A stretch of 64,000 nucleotides of DNA. It comes from Bacteroidales bacterium. GTDB lineage: Bacteria > Bacteroidota > Bacteroidia > Bacteroidales > Lentimicrobiaceae. The position numbers were made by a program, and so were the translations under genes. Each line of letters begins with the position of its first letter. Position 1 is the first letter of the stretch. The notes below the pieces were generated by a model, which was given only the letters and a program-made list of their open reading frames with translations, was not told the origin of the DNA and did no database searches. Where the stretch lies: contig JAEUTG010000028.1 of the NCBI GenBank assembly GCA_016788045.1, positions 119,396-183,395 on the forward strand, written 5' to 3'. This document shows, in pieces, positions 27,352 to 35,006 of the stretch.

Positions 27352-27933
27352 ATGAAACCCGGAATTATTCATTCACTGAGTGAGCTAAGCCAGATAACCG
27401 CAAGCAATGACCGTACGTTTTTGCTTTTGTACAAGAGCAATTCAGCTACTTCAGGCTGTGCTGACTCCTATCTTGAAGAAGCATCAGCAAAAATTGACAA
27501 CGCAGTCATTCTCAAGGCCGATGTGGTTGAAGTAAGGGACATCCATCCGGCATATGGTGTAGATACGGTACCCTCGTTACTGATTTTTGAAAAATCGGCT
27601 CTTAAAAATATAGTAAAAGGCTGCCAGACTGCTTCTTATTACAAGGACCTGATTGAAAATCAGTTATATCAGGCATCTTCCACAACCTCCACTGGTCCGT
27701 CGGTTACTGTTTATTCAACACCGACCTGTTCGTGGTGTACTACCCTGAAAAACTACCTGAGACAGCACAAGGTATATTTCACCGATGTGGATGTTTCTGC
27801 CAACCCGGAAATTGCCAGAGACCTGGTAAACAGAACCGGGCAAACCGGTGTGCCGCAAACTGAGATCAACGGCGAGATGGTGGTTGGTTTTGACAAGGCA
27901 AAAATCAACAGATTGTTAAATATCAATGGTTAA
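27352..27933 (+). CDS. Thioredoxin-fold protein with C-terminal glutaredoxin domain
   Basis: A 193-residue fusion. The N-terminal ~100 residues have a thioredoxin-like fold (TFLLLYKSN, VDTVPSLLIFE) but only a single Cys in SGCADSYLEE, so no CxxC. The C-terminal domain (about 118-193) is a glutaredoxin with TPTCSWCTTLK, a CxxC redox pair, and the TGVPQTEING cis-Pro loop. It would reduce disulfides in the cytoplasm. The 3' end overlaps the GroES-like gene's start by 8 nt, giving translational coupling. Confidence 0.85.
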   Translation: MKPGIIHSLSELSQITASNDRTFLLLYKSNSATSGCADSYLEEASAKIDNAVILKADVVEVRDIHPAYGVDTVPSLLIFEKSALKNIVKGCQTASYYKDLIENQLYQASSTTSTGPSVTVYSTPTCSWCTTLKNYLRQHKVYFTDVDVSANPEIARDLVNRTGQTGVPQTEINGEMVVGFDKAKINRLLNING

Positions 27934-28231
27934 AATCAAGAAAATGAAAGAATTACAACCTCTGAATCAGAATGTACTGCTCGACTGGAACCAGCCAGGC
28001 GGGGAACAACGTACTTCCGGCGGTATCATTATCCCGGATACCGCAAAGGAAAAGCCACAAATGGCAAAGGTGATTGCAACCGGCAACATCGAAAACAGCG
28101 AGATCGCCGCGGGAGATATGGTGCTTTTCAGAAAGTTCTCAGGAACTGAAATTGAGTTCGAAGGAAACAAATACCTGATCATGCCATACAGTGACCTGTT
28201 GGCTAAAATTGTTGAAACAGAGCGTATCTGA
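27926..28231 (+). CDS. GroES-like co-chaperonin family protein
   Basis: A 101-residue Cpn10-fold protein: LQPLNQNVLLDW, a mobile loop TSGGIIIPDTAKEKPQMAKV, GDMVLFRKFSGTEIEFEG and YLIMPYSDLLA. It looks like a paralog because no groEL lies next to it and the usual LVKPL start differs. Two starts are possible: ATG 27926 (MVKIKK) or ATG 27944 (MKELQP), the latter aligning better with GroES. It overlaps the glutaredoxin gene, so thiol stress and folding may be linked. That link is inference. Confidence 0.85.
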   Translation: MVKIKKMKELQPLNQNVLLDWNQPGGEQRTSGGIIIPDTAKEKPQMAKVIATGNIENSEIAAGDMVLFRKFSGTEIEFEGNKYLIMPYSDLLAKIVETERI

Positions 28232-28249
28232 ATTCAGGCAAAAGCAAGT

Positions 28250-28287
28250 CAGCCCGCACTATTCCTTTAAAGGCCTGGTGCGGGCTG
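28250..28287 (+). terminator. Hairpin after the GroES-like gene
   Basis: Stem CAGCCCGCAC with GTGCGGGCTG, 10 bp, loop 18 nt, followed by TACTTTTAA. It lies between two convergent genes and may serve both. Confidence 0.75.
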
Positions 28288-28322
28288 TACTTTTAACCGG
28301 ATGTTTAAGAAGGACAGGATTA

Positions 28323-31163
28323 TCAGTTTCCCTGCGATTTGAGTCTGGCTTCCTGAATCAGTTTGTCGGATTCGTTGCGTGCTGACTGCATCACGTTATC
28401 CGATTGTTTCTGAGCCTCATTCACCAGTTTACCTGCTTTTTCATCGGCCTCTTTTTTCACCTTTTCTGCGGCCTTTTTCGCTGCCAGTTCGGCAATCGGA
28501 CCTTTTTTCTTCCCTTCAGCAACAAGCTGTTCAGCGCGTTTATCAGCTTCTGCCCGGATAACATCGGCTGACTCCCTGGCTGATTTCATGATGTTGTCGG
28601 CTTGCTTCTGCGCATCGGACAACAGTTTCTGAGATCTGGCATTCGCCTCTTCCATGTATTTTGCAGCCTCTTCCTTTACCTTGGTAATGGCTTCTTCCTT
28701 TTTCTGCTGAATGGTTTCAGTAATCTGCTTCTTCATCTCCTCCACAGCACCGGTGGCTGCACGTTTGAGGCTGGTAGTGACCGTAGGATTGCTGATGGTT
28801 CCGCCTATCAGCACTTCAACAGGCACATAGTCGCCCAGCGAAAAATCAGCTCCTTTGCTGTTTGCTTCATTCACCAGGTTGGCAAGCACCTTGTTGGCTG
28901 CCCCTCCGAATTCGGATCTGGGGACCGAAAGCTGCATCACATATTCCATTGTTTCATCAAAAGAATTCCATCCGGAAATGTTTGCCTTCGTTTTACCGAT
29001 GGCTGTTTCGAACGGCTTCACAAACACTTTACCATCAACCATTTCGAAAGAGAGATTGATTTTCTCAATGGCCCAGCTTTTCAGTTTGTCGATTTTCAGG
29101 GCATCTGCGATGCGTGAAAACGTGTTGACGTTACTGAAGGTAAGGGCCTGGGACATTAGTTTACCACTGCCATTGACGGAAGTAAATACCGGCATCATTG
29201 TTCCATCCAGACTGGTTTTCAGGTTCAGCTGCGTGCTGATTTTTCCCGAAGCAACAGCAGCAACCGGTGCAAGCTTCTCCATTGTATTGAATGTCCGGAA
29301 GGCTTTCTGCACATCCACGTCGCGGATATCGAGCGTAAAATCAACTCCTGGATTCTGCGGGCTGAGTGTTGAATAGCTGCCGTTTATGGCTATTGAACCT
29401 TCGAGGGCATTCATTTTCAGATTATCCAGCAGAAGTTGCTGATCTTTAACCCTGAGCACCCCGTTAACATTTCGCATATCCATGTTATCGTAAAGCACCT
29501 GAGCGAATGAGGCATTCATGGTAAAATCGATTCCTGCCGGAATTTCAATTACAGCCATCGCTGAGGTATCAGCCGTTTCAGTAGTTACACTGCTGGCAGG
29601 CATAAAATCATTTACATTGAAATAGGTCGATTTCATGTTAAGGCTTCCCTTCAGGTCACCCTTGTCGAAAAACCAGCCGAGCAGATTCTCCAGTTTTCCG
29701 GATGCTTCCAGGTCGTTTTTCCCGATCCGGGTTTTAAGTACTGGCATCTCGGCGATGGCCGGAGACAACTGCAGACGGGCCTCGCTCACCGAAATCTGCT
29801 CAGGTACAGCTGCTGTTTTGTATGTCATGCCTTCAAGGCTCAGTTGACCGGCGGCTGCAAACTGATCGTACTGTTTCCGGTCAATGGCTGACAGTTTACC
29901 TTTTGCTGACAAATCTGCATTCAGCAGTCCTGACAATACATCTCCTTCATTCAGCGGATAGAATCTCCCGACATCCGCAAGGTTCAAACGCCCTCTGATG
30001 CTTGCGTCGATGTATGGATCACTCACCGGCGTGCTGGTATAAAGGCGGATATCTACCGGATTGCCGGCCATTTCCAGATGAAGGTTTCTGACATCAATGA
30101 CCGTGGCATCAGGATTTCCGTCAGGATTGGTGATTGCGGCTTCCATCGTAATATTTTCAACGGCGGCCGGCAAACCGGGATAGCTGAAACGGGCGTTTCC
30201 GATTGCGACTTCAGCCCCAAAACCAGGCATGGTGGTTTCGCTGTACAATCCCTTCACAAAGCCCTTCAGCGAAAGCGCTCCTTCGGCTTTAACCTTGTCA
30301 AAGTCCTTGCTGTAAACCGCCGGAATCAAGGAGAGAAAACTTCTGAAATCATTTTTCAGGGCTTCGAAACGGATATCCATATCGTAGCCTTCATCGGGCA
30401 TAGCAAAATACCCGGAGGCCAGCATTTCAAGTTCATTCACCTTCAGTCTGGCATCCGGGAAAGTAAATTTCCAGGTGTTCAGATCGGCTCCGATTATAGA
30501 GGTAAGCGTAGCTGTTGATTTGCTGAGGTATCTGACCCCGTCGTAATCAACCGTAAGTTCATCAATGGTTGTTTCTGTATTCAGATCTGTCTGGTCAGCA
30601 GTAAGGTCACCACTCAGCTGATGGTTGATGTGTACTGCCTCTGCCCTGAATCCGAGGCTTGCATCATCGTACACAAGGGTTCCGTCAGCAATACTGAATC
30701 TGCGGACTGATGCCCTGAAAGAAGATTCGCCGGTTTCGGTTTCAGATGTGCTGTCGGCAGAGGGTTTCATGATATCGTAGCTGGCCCTTCCATCGGCAAG
30801 CACCCTGACCTTAATGACCGGTTTATCCAATGTCACAGTCTTTATTTCATAGGTTTCTCCCCTGAACACGCTCATCAGATCAATGGTCAACCGCAGGTCG
30901 GGAATGTCAGCCAGGGTATCTCCCTCGAATTCATTGAGCCCGGCAATCGTCAGGCCTTTGATTCGGAGTGAAAAATCGGGGAAGCTACGAATGAGCGAGA
31001 GCTTAACCGAATTGAAATCCAGCCTGGCATTCAGGCTATTATTGGCTTCCTGTATTACCGCTTCCTTGATTTTTCCCTGAAAAACAAACGGAAGTACCAC
31101 GATGGCAGCTATGATCAAAAAAAGGCCTATGGCTGAAAATTTCAGTACTCGTTTCATAAACAA
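28323..31163 (-). CDS. AsmA-family membrane protein with C-terminal coiled-coil tail
   Basis: A 946-residue protein. An N-terminal membrane anchor (about residues 8-28, FSAIGLFLIIAAIVVLPFVF) precedes AsmA/DUF748-type beta-rich repeats, such as KLSLIRSFPDFSLRIKGLTI and NVNGVLRVKDQQLLLDNLKM. AsmA proteins are long periplasmic lipid-transfer bridges affecting outer-membrane assembly. The final ~170 residues differ: a charged Ala/Lys/Glu helix with repeated QKQADNIMKSARESAD-like units. That tail resembles apolipoprotein or ATP-synthase-b-like coiled coils and is not part of standard AsmA. Confidence 0.83.
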   Translation of the reverse strand: MFMKRVLKFSAIGLFLIIAAIVVLPFVFQGKIKEAVIQEANNSLNARLDFNSVKLSLIRSFPDFSLRIKGLTIAGLNEFEGDTLADIPDLRLTIDLMSVFRGETYEIKTVTLDKPVIKVRVLADGRASYDIMKPSADSTSETETGESSFRASVRRFSIADGTLVYDDASLGFRAEAVHINHQLSGDLTADQTDLNTETTIDELTVDYDGVRYLSKSTATLTSIIGADLNTWKFTFPDARLKVNELEMLASGYFAMPDEGYDMDIRFEALKNDFRSFLSLIPAVYSKDFDKVKAEGALSLKGFVKGLYSETTMPGFGAEVAIGNARFSYPGLPAAVENITMEAAITNPDGNPDATVIDVRNLHLEMAGNPVDIRLYTSTPVSDPYIDASIRGRLNLADVGRFYPLNEGDVLSGLLNADLSAKGKLSAIDRKQYDQFAAAGQLSLEGMTYKTAAVPEQISVSEARLQLSPAIAEMPVLKTRIGKNDLEASGKLENLLGWFFDKGDLKGSLNMKSTYFNVNDFMPASSVTTETADTSAMAVIEIPAGIDFTMNASFAQVLYDNMDMRNVNGVLRVKDQQLLLDNLKMNALEGSIAINGSYSTLSPQNPGVDFTLDIRDVDVQKAFRTFNTMEKLAPVAAVASGKISTQLNLKTSLDGTMMPVFTSVNGSGKLMSQALTFSNVNTFSRIADALKIDKLKSWAIEKINLSFEMVDGKVFVKPFETAIGKTKANISGWNSFDETMEYVMQLSVPRSEFGGAANKVLANLVNEANSKGADFSLGDYVPVEVLIGGTISNPTVTTSLKRAATGAVEEMKKQITETIQQKKEEAITKVKEEAAKYMEEANARSQKLLSDAQKQADNIMKSARESADVIRAEADKRAEQLVAEGKKKGPIAELAAKKAAEKVKKEADEKAGKLVNEAQKQSDNVMQSARNESDKLIQEARLKSQGN

Positions 31164-31233
31164 ACTATGCTTTTGTATGATTTTCCTGTCCTGTTGGACA
31201 ACAGGTTTTATTTACAGGTAATAACTGCTGAAA

Positions 31234-32322
31234 TCAGGAATTGTTGTGGCGAATCAAGCCCGACATGATCATATGATCGGCGATCACAAGTGCTGCCATT
31301 GCTTCAACAACAGGAACGGCGCGGGGTACAATGCATACGTCGTGACGACCTTTAATTGTCAGATCCTTTGTTGTTCCATGAATATCTACGGTACGCTGCT
31401 GCATTCCCAGAGATGATACCGGTTTAAATGCCACCCTGAACAGGATGGGTTCTCCGGTTGAGATCCCCCCCAGAATTCCGCCGGCGTGATTGCTGGCAGG
31501 CCTGATGGCATTCTCTGTAAAGCTGAATGGATCGTTGTGTGCAGAGCCCCGGCTTGCTGCAGCAGCAAAGCCATCGCCATAATCAAAACCTTTGGCTGCG
31601 TTAATGCCCATCATGGCTTTGGCAAGATCGGCCTGCAGGCGGTCAAACACAGGTTCTCCGATCCCTGCCGGCACTCCGGTAATCCGGCACGACACTACTC
31701 CACCGGTGGTATCGCCGGCTGATTTCAGTTCTGTGAGCAAGGCATCCATAAAGTCAGCTGCTTCAATGTCGGGGCAGCGCAGTTCAGAATTGTAGATTTG
31801 TTCCGGTACGAAAGCGGAATCGGGAATTGCAGCTTTAACATTACCAATCTGACTGACACAGGCGGATATTGTAATGCCATATCTCCCGAGCAGCTGGGCT
31901 GCAAGGGCTCCGGCTACAACCCTGACGGCTGTTTCACGGGCGGAGGAACGGCCACCACCGCGCATGTCCTGATGACCGTATTTCTTATCCCAGGCAAAAG
32001 CAGCATGTGAGGGGCGGAAGAAACCGGCGAGACCATCATAATCCTCCGGGCGATGATCCTTATTGGCAATCAGAAAAGCTATGGGGGCTCCGGTTGTTTT
32101 TCCTTCGTAGATGCCCGAAACAAACTGTGGGACATCTGCTTCTGATCTTGCTGTCTGAAACTTTCCCTGCCCTGGTTTACGGCGTTCCATAGCAAGGGAA
32201 ATTCCGGCTGAGTCAACGGTAAAGCCGGAGGGAAAACCATCCAGCACGCCCCCGATCATGGGGCCGTGCGATTCGCCGAACGAAGCCAGGCGAAGCATGT
32301 GTCCGAAAATATTACCTGCCAT
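31234..32322 (-). CDS. aroC: Chorismate synthase
   Basis: 362 residues from the ATG at 32322 (MAGNIFGHMLRLASFGESHG). The frame is open for 17 codons further, but that extension would run through the upstream gene's terminator. FMN-enzyme signatures are FGESHGPMIGGVLDG, RRKPGQGK, DMRGGGRSSARET, and GGISTGEPI. It makes chorismate from 5-enolpyruvylshikimate 3-phosphate, the last common step to aromatic amino acids. No other aro genes are next to it. Confidence 0.97.
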   Translation of the reverse strand: MAGNIFGHMLRLASFGESHGPMIGGVLDGFPSGFTVDSAGISLAMERRKPGQGKFQTARSEADVPQFVSGIYEGKTTGAPIAFLIANKDHRPEDYDGLAGFFRPSHAAFAWDKKYGHQDMRGGGRSSARETAVRVVAGALAAQLLGRYGITISACVSQIGNVKAAIPDSAFVPEQIYNSELRCPDIEAADFMDALLTELKSAGDTTGGVVSCRITGVPAGIGEPVFDRLQADLAKAMMGINAAKGFDYGDGFAAAASRGSAHNDPFSFTENAIRPASNHAGGILGGISTGEPILFRVAFKPVSSLGMQQRTVDIHGTTKDLTIKGRHDVCIVPRAVPVVEAMAALVIADHMIMSGLIRHNNS

Positions 32323-32328
32323 GAAGCT

Positions 32329-32336
32329 AAGATACA
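32329..32336 (-). promoter_or_regulatory. Near-match -7 box for aroC
   Basis: The minus strand has TTTTTTGG, about 17 nt, then a TATCTTAG-like element (one base off TATCTTTG) a few bases before the preferred ATG. The transcript leader would be very short. Confidence 0.35.
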
Positions 32337-32351
32337 AAAGAAATTGTGCAC

Positions 32352-32380
32352 CAAAAAAAAACCGCTTCAACATGAAGCGG
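32352..32380 (-). terminator. Terminator of the DUF349 gene
   Basis: Stem CCGCTTCA with TGAAGCGG around a 3-nt loop, followed on the minus strand by nine T. Just downstream of the DUF349 stop. Confidence 0.9.
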
Positions 32381-32389
32381 CTATTCTTT

Positions 32390-34741
32390 TTACTGATTGG
32401 TTTCGCGAAGCATCTTCAGCTTGGCTTCGAGCATCTGAAGCTCTTCCTTGGCCTTCTCGATCTTCTTCTCAAATTCCTGTTTAAGCAGGTTGGCAGTTTT
32501 CGATTTTGCAAAGAAACCGATGTTGTTTTCCCAGGTTTTGATCTCGTCCTGTAATTGCTGGATTTTCCCCTGCACGAAACTACGCTCTTTGCTGATCACC
32601 CTGCCGGCATCCGGAGAGTCTTTGGCCATTCTTTCAACACGGCTTCTGTAATTCATGGCACCCATGGATACCGATTCCATTTTCAGCTTTTCAAAATGCT
32701 TGTTGATCAGGCTTCTGAATTCAGTCTGTAAACGGTCTTTCTCCTTGATGGGAACATGTCCGATCTCCATCCATTGTCTCTGGAAATCCTTAAGTGTGTC
32801 AACGGCTACATTGCGGTCGTCGCCTACTGAAAACTCTTTCACCTGTTCAATCAGGCTGAGTTTGAGTTTCAGGTTTTCTTCTTCCTGTCCGGAGACATTC
32901 TTGAAATACTCAGCTTTGGTAGAGAAAAACTCATCACAGGCTGCCCTGAAGCGTTTCCAGATACGGTCGCTCTGCTTGCGGGGCACCGGTCCGATCTTCT
33001 TCCATTCATTCTGAAGATTGATCAGCTCGCGGCTGGTATTTTTCCAATCGGTACTGTTGCGCAAGGCTTCAGCCTGAACACAAAGATCGAGTTTCAGGTT
33101 GAAGTTGTTCATCTGCTGCTCTTTCAGCTTATTGAAGAACTCCTTCTTGGCATTGAAGAAACCATCGAGTGAGGTTTTGAACCTGGCCCAGATTTCGTTG
33201 TTTTGTTTTTTGGGTGCAGGCCCTATGGTTTTCCAGATTTTAAGCAGCTCGGTAAACTGGGCGGTAACATCCTGCCAGGCTTTGATGGAGTCGCTTTCAG
33301 CTGCCAGCAACTGTTCAGCCTTTTCGCAGAGAATAACCTTGGCGGTAAGGTTCTGCTCAAGGCTTTCCTGCATTTCGTTGTAATACTCGCGCCTGCGGTC
33401 GTTAATCTGTTCGGTTGCACTCCTGAACCTATCCCACAGTTCATCTTTTTTATCCTGGGGAACAGGTCCGATCTCTTTCCATTCCTCATGGTACTGTTGG
33501 AGGCTCTTGAACGATTTAATAATCGAAGGTTCAAGCAACAGCTCTTCGGCTTTCTCACAAAGGTGAATCTTGGCCTCAAGGTTCTTTTTGAGGTCGAGGT
33601 CTTTCAGCTCTTTGTTGATTTTAACCTTATCGAAAAATTTCTCAACCAGGAAATGGTAGTTCTGCCACAGGGTGTTGATGTCGCCTTTGGGAACCATCCC
33701 GATGGTTTTCCAGCGCTCCTGCAGTATTTTGAATTCGTCGTAAGTCTTTTTAAGGGTTTCTTCCGAATTGATCAGCACTTTCAGCTCATCAAGGATCTGG
33801 TTTTTGGCTTCCAGGTTCCTGATCTTCTGCTTTTCCTGCTCTTCGTTGTATTTTCCTTTGTTATGCTTGTATATATTGAAAGCTGATTTGAAACGTTCTT
33901 CAATGGCATCTTCCTGTATCTGAGGTGCTTCAGCTTCCTGATCTGCTTCTGCTTCTGCCTCTACATTTGTTTCAGCAAGCTTCTGATAGAGTTCCTGTTT
34001 GTATTCTTTGTTCAGTTTCAGAAATGCAAGTCTAATCTGACCCACTGCTGACTTAATCGTGTTTACATTCGGATCCTGAACCAATTCTTCCAGTTTCTCT
34101 ACCAGTTGTTCACGACCAAGGTTGTCAAACAGTCCGCTGGCATCTGATTCCGACTCATGAACTTCAATTTCATCTGCTTCATCGTCTTCAACGGTATCTT
34201 CTGCGAGCAGGATAGTCTCCTCCCCGACAGATTCAATTGCAGGTACAACTTCAGCAACCGTCGGTTCAGGATGTTCCTCTGCAACTGATGCAGTTTCTTC
34301 TTCCGCTTTTACCTCAGCTACCTCTGCGATGGTTTCAGTCTCATCTGCAACAGGTTCAGCTTCTGCCTCAATTGGTTCAGCATTCCCGGCCAATTCTTCT
34401 GCTTCTGCGACTTCAGTTGTTTCTGAAGGCACCGCTGTTTCTTCAGCCATTTCTGCCTGAATTTGGGTTGCCGGTTCTTCGCTTTCGGTAACCACCTCCG
34501 GTTGATTGACATCAACCTCAGTTTCAGTTAATGGTTCGGATACTTCAGCCAGGCTGACAGGTTCGGGTGTGACAATTTCTGCGGCTGCAACAACTTCAGC
34601 TTCGGGTAACAGGACTTCTGCATCAGCAGTTTCTGTTTCGTTGGTGGTAATTTCAACCGTTTCTTCAACGTGAAGAGGATTCGCCTCCTGATTCTGATCT
34701 ACATTCTCAGGATTTTGATTGGATTGATCTTTCGTTTCCAT
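32390..34741 (-). CDS. DUF349-repeat protein with acidic N-terminus
   Basis: 783 residues from ATG 34741 (METKDQSNQ); the frame extends 14 codons upstream. The first ~230 residues are disordered, rich in Glu, Ala, Val and Thr. The rest holds at least five DUF349 repeats, each with a W-x-x-IG-x-V/A-P core such as ERWKTIGMVPKGD, EEWKEIGPVPQDK, KIWKTIGPAPKKQ, NEWKKIGPVPRKQ and RQWMEIGHVPIKE. DUF349 is helical and of unknown function. It ends in a coiled coil. No membrane segment, so cytoplasmic. Long acidic leaders are common in Bacteroidota members. Confidence 0.85.
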   Translation of the reverse strand: METKDQSNQNPENVDQNQEANPLHVEETVEITTNETETADAEVLLPEAEVVAAAEIVTPEPVSLAEVSEPLTETEVDVNQPEVVTESEEPATQIQAEMAEETAVPSETTEVAEAEELAGNAEPIEAEAEPVADETETIAEVAEVKAEEETASVAEEHPEPTVAEVVPAIESVGEETILLAEDTVEDDEADEIEVHESESDASGLFDNLGREQLVEKLEELVQDPNVNTIKSAVGQIRLAFLKLNKEYKQELYQKLAETNVEAEAEADQEAEAPQIQEDAIEERFKSAFNIYKHNKGKYNEEQEKQKIRNLEAKNQILDELKVLINSEETLKKTYDEFKILQERWKTIGMVPKGDINTLWQNYHFLVEKFFDKVKINKELKDLDLKKNLEAKIHLCEKAEELLLEPSIIKSFKSLQQYHEEWKEIGPVPQDKKDELWDRFRSATEQINDRRREYYNEMQESLEQNLTAKVILCEKAEQLLAAESDSIKAWQDVTAQFTELLKIWKTIGPAPKKQNNEIWARFKTSLDGFFNAKKEFFNKLKEQQMNNFNLKLDLCVQAEALRNSTDWKNTSRELINLQNEWKKIGPVPRKQSDRIWKRFRAACDEFFSTKAEYFKNVSGQEEENLKLKLSLIEQVKEFSVGDDRNVAVDTLKDFQRQWMEIGHVPIKEKDRLQTEFRSLINKHFEKLKMESVSMGAMNYRSRVERMAKDSPDAGRVISKERSFVQGKIQQLQDEIKTWENNIGFFAKSKTANLLKQEFEKKIEKAKEELQMLEAKLKMLRETNQ

Positions 34742-34929
34742 CAGGGATTCAAATGAATGATTAATACTAGGTTGAGCAAGCATCCTTCCTCGACCGGATT
34801 TGGGTTATTCCGCAGATTAACAGCAAAGAAACTGAATTTCGGGGGAAAGCCGTCTGGCCGGTAGTAGGGAAGGCAGGATTAAAACTGTTTATTTTTCAGT
34901 TAATTAGGTTCTCGATTGATTCAGGGTCG

Positions 34930-34962
34930 CAAAGATAATAATTATTTTTTGTAAAGACACAA
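34930..34962 (-). promoter_or_regulatory. Promoter of the DUF349 gene
   Basis: The minus strand has a perfect -7 box TATCTTTG followed by C at 34937-34930 and a TTG at 34962-34960. The spacer is about 22 nt, slightly long. The leader would be about 180 nt. Confidence 0.5.
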
Positions 34963-35006
34963 GATTCCGGGCGACAAACGGCAATAATTAAGACCTGAAC
35001 TTCAAA

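Noticed and set aside
31190..31205. Palindrome CCTGTTG-GA-CAACAGG after aroC
   Set aside because: The T tract lies on the plus side, the wrong direction for both flanking minus-strand genes; left unassigned.
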